Program-made: the position numbers and the translations under genes
In this document: piece by piece, positions 6,455-11,440 of the stretch
Position numbering within the stretch: the stretch's first letter is position 1
How the letters are laid out: every line of letters begins with the position of its first letter
Notes under the pieces: model-generated
What the model saw: the letters and a program-made list of their open reading frames with translations, nothing else
Told to the model about the DNA's origin: nothing
The model's database searches: none
Assembly (NCBI GenBank): GCA_007122815.1
Contig: SKSV01000077.1
Span: 1-11,440, forward strand
DNA length: 11,440 bases
From: Trueperaceae bacterium
GTDB lineage: Bacteria; Deinococcota; Deinococci; Deinococcales; Trueperaceae
Direction of reading: 5' to 3'

Positions 6455-7198
6455 TCACGCGACATCATGGCGCTCCAGCACAGGAAGCAGATCCGCCTCG
6501 AGATCGAACCGCTCGTGATAATCGAGGACCTCGAAGCGCACCTGATGCTCGTCCGCCGCCTGACGCAGGTCGAACTGCGTGTGCAGATGCTCGTTCCACT
6601 GACCCAACGCCTCGCTTTCGAGGTACTGGCGCCGCAACGTCTCCGGAGTCACCGGCATGCCCTTGCGCCTGAGCTTCCGTGCGCACAAGGCGTCGCTGTC
6701 AGCGGTCATGAACAGGACCAGATCGGCTCGGGCGACGCGCCTACGCACCGCGGCCGGAAGCGAACCGTACGACAGTCCGGAACCCGAGAAGCGACGCAAC
6801 TGCCGCAGCTTGTGGAACCACCCCTCCTCCACGATCACCACGCAGTCCCTACTCTTCGTGCGGGCGACGATTCGCTCCCTCCACGCCTGGCTGACGATCG
6901 CCCTGGCGAAGCGCAATCGCCGTTGCCACGTGACGCGACGCGACCGCAACAGGAACCACATCAACGGTGCCGTGTCGAGCAACGCCGGAACGAGCTGCGG
7001 AAGGCTCCTTGGTGGCGTCCCCACCACACCCAAGTCGAGTCCGCGGTCGCCGAACCAATCGAGCAAGCGCGCCTTGAGATGCGACTTGCCCACGCCCGCC
7101 AAGCCGACCAACTCGATCGTCCGCGGTGCAGACCGAAGGCGCTCGGTGCCAATGCCCGAGGCTCGGCGCGGCGATCGCGGATCGGCCGGAGCGTTCAT
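6455..7198 (-). CDS. P-loop kinase-like protein (thymidylate/nucleoside-kinase-like fold), substrate unknown
   Basis: The protein has 247 residues from the ATG at 7198. After a basic, Pro-rich N-terminus, a strand 'RTIELVGLAGVGKSHL' holds a Walker A motif GLAGVGKS (32-39). 'DCVVIVEEGWFHK' (118-130) is a Walker B-like strand with Glu in place of Asp. 'ARADLVLFMTADSDALCARKLRRKG' (156-180) resembles the lid region of thymidylate and deoxynucleoside kinases, with several Arg that could bind phosphates. It is therefore probably an ATP-dependent phosphotransferase on a small molecule or lipid. Membership of a glycan locus suggests a sugar, lipid carrier or nucleotide-sugar substrate (inference). 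The start lacks a Shine-Dalgarno; TAACTT 10 bases before the ATG would allow a leaderless transcript. A GTG at 7276 would add 26 unlikely residues. The gene ends 100 bases before the 33-residue ORF. Confidence 0.78.
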   Translation of the reverse strand: MNAPADPRSPRRASGIGTERLRSAPRTIELVGLAGVGKSHLKARLLDWFGDRGLDLGVVGTPPRSLPQLVPALLDTAPLMWFLLRSRRVTWQRRLRFARAIVSQAWRERIVARTKSRDCVVIVEEGWFHKLRQLRRFSGSGLSYGSLPAAVRRRVARADLVLFMTADSDALCARKLRRKGMPVTPETLRRQYLESEALGQWNEHLHTQFDLRQAADEHQVRFEVLDYHERFDLEADLLPVLERHDVA

Positions 7199-7291
7199 GA
7201 GGTCGGGGAAGTTACCACGCTGACAGACCGGAGCCTGTGTAGGAACGCCCGCACACCTGCGCCATGTGGTCGGCACGGCCCGATCGCGGCA
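7199..7291 (-). promoter_or_regulatory. 93-bp gap with possible leaderless promoter for the kinase-like gene
   Basis: This is the only sizeable gap between the glycosyltransferase genes and the kinase-like gene. On the minus strand TAACTT, matching the actinobacterial TAnnnT -10 pattern, stands 10 bases before the ATG at 7198. No -35 and no ribosome site are visible. A new transcription start here is plausible but weakly supported. Confidence 0.25.
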
Positions 7292-8377
7292 TCAGGTCCG
7301 TGGACCGTCGGCCCTGAGCGCGATGGCAGCGGCGACAACCTCGGCGTAGCGCTGCCCGATCGCCGTCCAGCCGCGCCACGCACCAGCGATGCGGCGCCAC
7401 TGCACGGCACCGGTCGATCCCGCACGCGGGCGCGCCGCAGCGACGAGGATCGTCGGCTTGCGCGCGACCTTTGACGCCAGATCCGCGCAGCGCGTACGCC
7501 ACATGCGCCGGGTCGCGGCCTCGGCCACGGTCTGCCCCGACAGCGCCAGCGCGTACGCCTCCATGACGGGCGTCGTGCGGTGCGCCATCTCGACCATCGT
7601 CAGGAAGTACGACCACGCCAGCCTGCGCTCAGGGATCTCGTGCACGAACTGCAGGCCGTCCTCATAGCGAATCCGATGCCCGCGCAATCGCAACGCGTAG
7701 CAGAGCTCGCGATCCTCGCTGCTAGCCAGCGACGCACCTTTCCGGCCCGTCAGTTGGCTCTCGAAGCCGTGCGCACACAACTCGTCCCAAGCCGAGCGGC
7801 GCAGCACGAGCCCTGCGCCGTACACGTACCCCTTGCCATCGGTGATGTCACCCGACCCCTCGGCCTGTGGCCCGAGGGCGTAGTACGTGGCGTAGCGAGC
7901 GAACCAGGTGGGCGCATCGCCGCCGAGCGCCGGCGCGCCTCGACCACCGATGACGGCTGCACTCGGGTTCGCGAGCATCGACTCGTACGCTCGATGCACG
8001 TAGTCCTCGGCCAACCAGTTGTCGTCGTCGCAGAAGATCACGATGTCGTGGGCCGACACCTCGAGACCCATCTTGCGCGCTGCCGACAGGCCCGGTTGAG
8101 GCTGTGCGACCACCCGGAATGGCACGTCGACGCCATGCTCATGCCACGACGCCGCGGCCGTGACGGCCGTCTCATCCGTCGAGGCGTTGTCGACGACGAC
8201 GACCTCCCACGCGACCCCGTCCGGTACCCGCTGCCGAGCAAGATGCGCGAGCGTGGGCCGCAGTCGATCAACGCTGTTGTAGCAACAGACGACGACGGAC
8301 ACGCCGTCCGGCCGATTCGTGGTTGCTGCAGTGTGCTCGGTTGGTGCAGTGTGCTCGGTGGGTGCAGTGTGACTCAC
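7292..8377 (-). CDS. GT2-family glycosyltransferase
   Basis: The product is a 361-residue GT-A-fold enzyme. After a repetitive N-terminus, the family start 'GVSVVVCCYNSVDRL' is at 25-39. 'WEVVVVDNASTDET' (57-70) binds the nucleotide. The DxD-type metal site 'FCDDDNW' has Asp117-119, and 'SSEDRELCYALRLRG' with Glu221/Asp222 supplies the probable catalytic base. It transfers a sugar from a nucleotide-sugar to a growing lipid-linked glycan at the cytoplasmic face of the membrane; donor and acceptor are unknown. No strong transmembrane span is seen. The GTG at 8377 is chosen because GGAGG (8389-8385) lies 7 bases upstream and because it overlaps the stop of the GT4 gene as GTGA. The frame is open beyond 8377 to 8848, but that part is the shadow of the GT4 gene. 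Residues 3-20 come from an 18-bp tandem repeat. Confidence 0.9.
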   Translation of the reverse strand: MSHTAPTEHTAPTEHTAATTNRPDGVSVVVCCYNSVDRLRPTLAHLARQRVPDGVAWEVVVVDNASTDETAVTAAASWHEHGVDVPFRVVAQPQPGLSAARKMGLEVSAHDIVIFCDDDNWLAEDYVHRAYESMLANPSAAVIGGRGAPALGGDAPTWFARYATYYALGPQAEGSGDITDGKGYVYGAGLVLRRSAWDELCAHGFESQLTGRKGASLASSEDRELCYALRLRGHRIRYEDGLQFVHEIPERRLAWSYFLTMVEMAHRTTPVMEAYALALSGQTVAEAATRRMWRTRCADLASKVARKPTILVAAARPRAGSTGAVQWRRIAGAWRGWTAIGQRYAEVVAAAIALRADGPRT

Positions 8378-8378
8378 G
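8325..8378. repeat. 18-bp tandem repeat, about 2.7 copies, at the start of a GT2 gene
   Basis: Three consecutive 18-base units lie at 8325-8342, 8343-8360 and 8361-8378. The first two differ at two positions; the third matches for its first 11 bases and then diverges. On the coding (minus) strand they encode HTAPTE, HTAPTE, HTAATT directly after the initiator. Since 18 is a multiple of 3, copy-number change would preserve the frame. Confidence 0.85.
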
Positions 8379-9588
8379 CTCCAGCCTCCGACTTCGTCTG
8401 GGATACGAGCTCGAGGAACGCCTGCACCGCGCGGTCGGGACGCATCTCCTCGAGGCGCGCAGGCGGTGTGAAGCCGGGGCCCAACCAGTCGGCTTCGCCA
8501 CGCCACGCGACGACCATCGCTTCCGCCAACGCGTCCACGTCGCCTATCGGTACGAGCCATCCACTTGCTCCGTGCTCGACGAGTTCGTCGATGCTCGCGC
8601 CATCGCTGCCGATGACGGGGATGCCAAGCGCGAGGCTCTCGATGACGGTGTTCGGAAGGTTGTCGATCCGCGACGGCAAGACGGAGGCGACGGCGCCCTG
8701 AAGGACACGGTACAGCTGTGCCTTCTCGAGCAGCCCGAGCACCAGTACCTGTTCGGACCTCGGCCCCCACGCTGCTCGGAAGGCGGCGAGCGCGTCCTGA
8801 GCGATCGGACCCACCCACACCATCTGGAGGCCGGGCTCGCGCTGCCATGCGCGTTCCAGGGCGGCGGCGATCGTATCGGTGCCCTTTCGCGAACCAAGGC
8901 TGCCGAAGTGCACGAGGTAGCGCTTCGGCAGGGAAGCAGGATCGGCCGTCGCCGGCGTGCCACCGAGCTCGGCAGGAGGCCGCACGACTCGAACGTCGAG
9001 GCCGTACGTACGGTTGAAGTGCTCGGCGAGGAACGTGCTAGGGGCGTACACGACATCGGCTCGCCGCAACGAGCGGACATCGCACAGTTCGACGACGCGC
9101 CCCATCCAAGCGTTGCGCCGGCCACCAGGAGCGTCGTAGAGCCTCCTCGATGTGCTGATCCGGACCAGGTGCACCCGACCGTTCGTGTGCCGAACGAACG
9201 CACCGGTGAGGTTGTGATTCGAGCTCTGAATCGCGTCGAAGGGGCGTTCACCATGCCGGCGCTCGACGGCCGCAGCGAGCCGACGTGCGTTCATCAGGTT
9301 CATGATGAGCCCACTTCTCGGACCGACGATCCAACCAACGACTCGCGTGACGGCACGTGAGACGATGGAGCGCTCGGTGGGCACCCGCTCGACGCGGACG
9401 CCGTGGTAACCGAGCGTGCCGCTTCCGGTGCTCGGCACGAACACCTCCACTTCCAACCCGCGCGTGGACAACGCCGTCGCCATCTTCGCCACGTAGTTCG
9501 CTATGCCACCACTCGCCTGTGGCTCTGTCAAGAACTCGGGCGTGATGAACGCGATGCGCTGGACAACGTCACCGGCAGCGCTGCTCAC
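8374..9588 (-). CDS. GT4-family (GT-B fold) glycosyltransferase
   Basis: The product is a 404-residue retaining glycosyltransferase. The N-terminal domain has 'RIAFITPEFLTEPQASGGIANYVAKMATAL' (11-40), including the Gly-Gly acceptor-side loop. The C-terminal donor domain begins near 'KRYLVHFGSLGSRKGTD' (222-238). The active region is 'VLPSRIDNLPNTVIESLALGIPVIGSDGAS' (303-332). The EX7E-type pair is Asp309 and Glu317; Asp in the first position is usual for the 'DNLPNT' subgroup. It should add a hexose or similar sugar from a nucleotide-sugar to a cytoplasmic lipid-linked acceptor. The GTG at 9588 overlaps the stop of the upstream GT2 gene (GTGA, 9588-9585) and has no separate Shine-Dalgarno, so translation is probably coupled. 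Its own stop overlaps the next GT2 start in the same way, so the three transferases form one translational block. Confidence 0.92.
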   Translation of the reverse strand: MSSAAGDVVQRIAFITPEFLTEPQASGGIANYVAKMATALSTRGLEVEVFVPSTGSGTLGYHGVRVERVPTERSIVSRAVTRVVGWIVGPRSGLIMNLMNARRLAAAVERRHGERPFDAIQSSNHNLTGAFVRHTNGRVHLVRISTSRRLYDAPGGRRNAWMGRVVELCDVRSLRRADVVYAPSTFLAEHFNRTYGLDVRVVRPPAELGGTPATADPASLPKRYLVHFGSLGSRKGTDTIAAALERAWQREPGLQMVWVGPIAQDALAAFRAAWGPRSEQVLVLGLLEKAQLYRVLQGAVASVLPSRIDNLPNTVIESLALGIPVIGSDGASIDELVEHGASGWLVPIGDVDALAEAMVVAWRGEADWLGPGFTPPARLEEMRPDRAVQAFLELVSQTKSEAGA

Positions 9589-10526
9589 GACGAGACCGAC
9601 GACCCTCCCACGGCGTCCTTGAACCGTCGATAGTTCTTGTAGGCGATGAACCGCAGCGGTGAGGACGCGAAGCCGAAGTACCGGTACACGACCCAGTACG
9701 CTTGCATTCGGTTCACCAGACCATCCAGTCTTGCGGCGCGATTATAGTTGTTGACACTGAAGTACTGGAGCCCTCGTTGCCTGATCTCCTCCGCGCGTTG
9801 AGGAACGACCTCGCACATCAGGTCGAGCAGGTACTGCGAGTCGTCGCACCACGCCTCTATCGTCTGGGCGTTTCCGTTGTTACCGCCGTGCCGCCGAAAC
9901 GTCGCCTTCACGTCGCGGACGTCGAGCCACGGTAGCCTCGCGGCGAGCCGCACGATGGCGGCCACGTCGATGTAGAGCTCCCGCCGCGAGCGGAAGCCGC
10001 CAGCCGCGCGCAACGCCTCAGTGTGGTACAGCGTGCTGCAGAAGTACAGCGAGGTCTCGCGATCGAACCAACTGAGGATCAGGTCGGCGACCGAACCGTC
10101 TGACGCATCGTTCCGACGCTCGCTTCGGACCCTCCCGGCCGCGTCCATCACCCTCGTGCCCGTGCGGATGAAGGCCGGTGCTACGGTCGTCGAGAACGCC
10201 TGAAGCGCGTTCATGCAACAGGTGACGAAGTCTGGATCGATACGATCGTCGTCGTGCAGCAGAAGAAAATACTCACCTCGTGCGTGCTCTAGGCACGCAT
10301 TGAAGTTCCCGTTGACACCGAGATTCGTTTCGTTGCGGATGTAGCGGAGGCGCTCGTCGGCCACGCTCGAGACGTACGCACCCGTCGAATCGGTGGATGC
10401 GTTGTCGACGACCACGATCTCCAACGCTTCGTAGTCCTGCGCCAAGGCGCTCTCGAGCGCTTCGCGCAGGTACCCATCCGACCGGTTATAGGTCGGAATC
10501 GCGATGGTGACGAAAGGTCTATGCAC
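9585..10526 (-). CDS. GT2-family glycosyltransferase, first gene of the transferase block
   Basis: The product is a 313-residue GT-A-fold enzyme. 'PFVTIAIPTYNRSDGYLREAL' opens the domain at residue 4. 'LEIVVVDNASTDSTG' (35-49) and 'YFLLLHDDDRIDP' (86-98, metal-binding Asp92-94) are canonical. 'YFCSTLYHTEALRAAGGFR' (161-179) is the acceptor-side segment of many polymer-building GT2 enzymes, and 'FRRHGGNNGNAQ' follows. The C-terminus is aromatic and basic ('YWVVYRYFGFASSPLRFIAYKNYRRF'), perhaps peripherally membrane-bound. The GTG at 10526 is chosen because GAGG lies 8 bases upstream and the family start follows at once; the frame is open to 11141 but reads as non-coding there. Codons around 9740 and 10270 are more A+T-rich than in neighbouring genes. 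The promoter is presumably in the 400-bp stretch upstream. Confidence 0.9.
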   Translation of the reverse strand: MHRPFVTIAIPTYNRSDGYLREALESALAQDYEALEIVVVDNASTDSTGAYVSSVADERLRYIRNETNLGVNGNFNACLEHARGEYFLLLHDDDRIDPDFVTCCMNALQAFSTTVAPAFIRTGTRVMDAAGRVRSERRNDASDGSVADLILSWFDRETSLYFCSTLYHTEALRAAGGFRSRRELYIDVAAIVRLAARLPWLDVRDVKATFRRHGGNNGNAQTIEAWCDDSQYLLDLMCEVVPQRAEEIRQRGLQYFSVNNYNRAARLDGLVNRMQAYWVVYRYFGFASSPLRFIAYKNYRRFKDAVGGSSVSS

Positions 10527-10929
10527 GAGCGCCCCCTCTATCGGCCATGCCGAGCGGTTGCCCATCGGCGTCGACACTGGCACTGCGAGGGCCGTCGCCG
10601 CGGCTCGTCGCCGGCCGACGAACCCTGGTGTTGACGCAACTCCGTCCTGCACGTGCCTCCTTGGCCAACGCAGGACCCTGTGCGCATCATGACACTCGAG
10701 TTGATAGATCGGATGTACCAAATCCCCTCTTCGGACCCGGTCGTCGTTCGAGTCGATGTAGCGATGCGACATCGATCCGCTCCAGAGGACTGAAGGTAGC
10801 GCGGCCGGCCTCGACGCACGCACCCCCAGCTGTGGCCGGTTGTGGCCGCGGCAGAGCCGAACACGTCCGCGAATGTGGCCCGTTCGAACTGCCGCACCCT
10901 GCTTCACGGCTGAGCACCGATGAAATGGC
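10527..10929. other. 403-bp stretch without a recognisable gene, locally lower G+C
   Basis: Frames on both strands are open in part but are rich in Arg, Ser and Cys and match no protein style I know. G+C of 10681-10800 is about 56% (67 of 120 bases counted), below the rest of the window. The stretch ends with FseI-type GGCCGGCC at 10803-10810 and two close copies of TGTGGCCG near 10827-10848. It lies directly upstream of the GT2/GT4/GT2 block, so it may contain that promoter, or it may be decayed coding sequence. Confidence 0.4.
10753..10775. repeat. 7-bp inverted repeat upstream of the glycosyltransferase block
   Basis: TCGATGT (10753-10759) and ACATCGA (10769-10775) are perfect reverse complements separated by 9 bases. 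It lies about 230 bp before the GT2 start in the lower-G+C patch. It could be a regulator site; the arms are short enough to be chance. Confidence 0.25.
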
Positions 10930-11415
10930 TCACAGGGCGCCACCACCGCTGCGGCGTATCTTGGTCCCACTGAAGGACACCAGTTCTTCAGAGGCGATGA
11001 AACCCCTTCCGTACTTGGGCGCTTGGGATGGGTGGAGCCAGTAGCGCAACCGGCTGAAAGAAGGATGGTGTTCGTAATGCTGCCGTACCACACTCCACAA
11101 CGCCATACCCATCCGCACCACCATCGTGCGCGGCGCTCCATGCGCCCGCAGCGTGGTGCGGTCGTCCACGCGGTGGAGAATCTCTAGGGCGGACAGCAGA
11201 AAACCGCCGGCACCGACGCTCTCGCAGCGCGGCCGGAAGAGAGGGGGAGAGACAGACGGGGGTCGTCGAGCGACCACCTGAACCGAGCACGAGAAACCAG
11301 CACGAACTGAGGGGCTACGTCTCTCAGCGGCGATGAAGCCTGGCCCGTAATTGGGCGCTTGGACCAGGTGGAGCCAGTAGCGCAACCGGCTGAGAGCGGA
11401 GGCCATCGTCAGCAC
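10930..11415 (-). CDS. Unrecognised 161-residue ORF with two copies of a Trp/Tyr motif; possibly a gene remnant
   Basis: The GTG at 11415 has a consensus AAGGAG (11427-11422) 6 bases upstream, and an in-frame TGA at 11433-11431 closes the frame above it, so the ORF is complete in the window. The motif 'SRLRYWLH..QAP.YG.GF' occurs twice, starting near residues 9 and 121, exactly 112 codons apart. Between them, residues 26-75 are low-complexity (Arg, Ser, Pro), while 'ALEILHRVDDRTTLRAHG' to 'MALWSVVRQHYEHHPS' reads like real protein. I do not recognise the family. The segment from about residue 75 onward could be the C-terminal tail of a decayed glycosyltransferase or similar gene, with the first copy a second tail fragment. 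Alternatively it is an intact small protein with an internal duplication. It ends 403 bp before the GT2 gene on the same strand. Confidence 0.4.
   Translation of the reverse strand: MLTMASALSRLRYWLHLVQAPNYGPGFIAAERRSPSVRAGFSCSVQVVARRPPSVSPPLFRPRCESVGAGGFLLSALEILHRVDDRTTLRAHGAPRTMVVRMGMALWSVVRQHYEHHPSFSRLRYWLHPSQAPKYGRGFIASEELVSFSGTKIRRSGGGAL
10988..11060. repeat. Imperfect direct repeat, copy 1
   Basis: This 73-bp segment matches 11324-11396 at 61 of 73 positions without gaps. The longest identical run is 27 bases (11031-11057). The offset is 336 bases, a multiple of three. On the minus strand it encodes the second copy of the Trp/Tyr motif in the ORF at 10930-11415. Confidence 0.85.
11324..11396. 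repeat. Imperfect direct repeat, copy 2
   Basis: This is the partner of 10988-11060, about 84% identical, with its 27-base identical core at 11367-11393. On the minus strand it encodes the first motif copy, just after the GTG start at 11415. Outside these limits similarity stops abruptly on both sides. Confidence 0.85.
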
Positions 11416-11421
11416 GACGAG

Positions 11422-11427
11422 CTCCTT
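11422..11427 (-). promoter_or_regulatory. Consensus Shine-Dalgarno AAGGAG before the ORF at 11415
   Basis: AAGGAG on the minus strand stands 6 bases before the GTG at 11415. It is the best-spaced consensus ribosome site in the window and the main reason to treat the following ORF as possibly translated. Confidence 0.45.
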
Positions 11428-11440
11428 CGCTCACGCGCAC

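Noticed and set aside
6300..6458. 52-codon frame starting at a GTG that overlaps the stop of the kinase-like gene (GTGA)
   Set aside because: It matches the coupling pattern, but its third-position G+C is only about 56%, it is Arg-rich, and it overlaps the better-supported 33-residue ORF in another frame.
10547..11044. 165-codon plus-strand ORF across the right-hand gap
   Set aside because: Its composition is Ser/Arg/Pro-rich with no protein-like pattern, there is no ribosome site, and it is antisense to the repeat-bearing ORF.
10988..11396. The two 73-bp copies as ends of a mobile element
   Set aside because: They are direct, not inverted, and the 263 bp between them holds no transposase; no target-site duplication is seen.

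Overview
The window is GC-rich (roughly two thirds G+C by eye), densely coding and fond of GTG starts. Its genes belong to a surface-polysaccharide or glycoconjugate locus of a high-GC bacterium. Twin-arginine signals, leaderless-looking starts and the protein style suggest an actinomycete, perhaps of the Acidimicrobiia. That placement is inferred from style; no marker gene is present.

Layout, left to right. (1) 1-411, plus strand: the C-terminal end of a secreted or cell-surface protein with a beta-sandwich, carbohydrate-binding-like module. (2) 464-2323, minus: a complete ABC exporter of the MsbA/PglK type, convergent with (1). (3) A 279-bp divergent promoter region with a 9-bp inverted repeat beside a TACAAT hexamer. 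(4) 2603-3268 and 3306-4085, plus: a hexapeptide-repeat (left-handed beta-helix) O-acyltransferase, then a protein with a ParB/Srx-like 'DGxHR' domain. (5) 4117-10526, minus: a long run read right to left as GT2 glycosyltransferase, GT4 glycosyltransferase, second GT2 glycosyltransferase, P-loop kinase-like protein, two possible small ORFs, Tat-exported small protein and GMC-family FAD oxidoreductase. (6) 10527-11440: a gene-poor, lower-GC stretch followed by an unrecognised ORF that holds two diverged copies of a ~73-bp repeat.

Working model (inference): the three glycosyltransferases build a lipid-linked oligosaccharide. The ABC exporter flips or exports it. The acyltransferase decorates it. 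The GMC oxidoreductase with its Tat-targeted partner oxidises a sugar or alcohol group. The kinase-like and ParB-like proteins are accessory enzymes of unknown substrate.

Gene junctions in the minus-strand run repeatedly use the 4-base overlap GTGA (start GTG, stop TGA), indicating translational coupling. The least ordinary parts are the chain of two tiny overlapping ORFs before the Tat/GMC pair (the first has a near-perfect Shine-Dalgarno), and the duplicated tail motif at the right end. I saw no tRNA, rRNA, CRISPR array, transposase or integrase.
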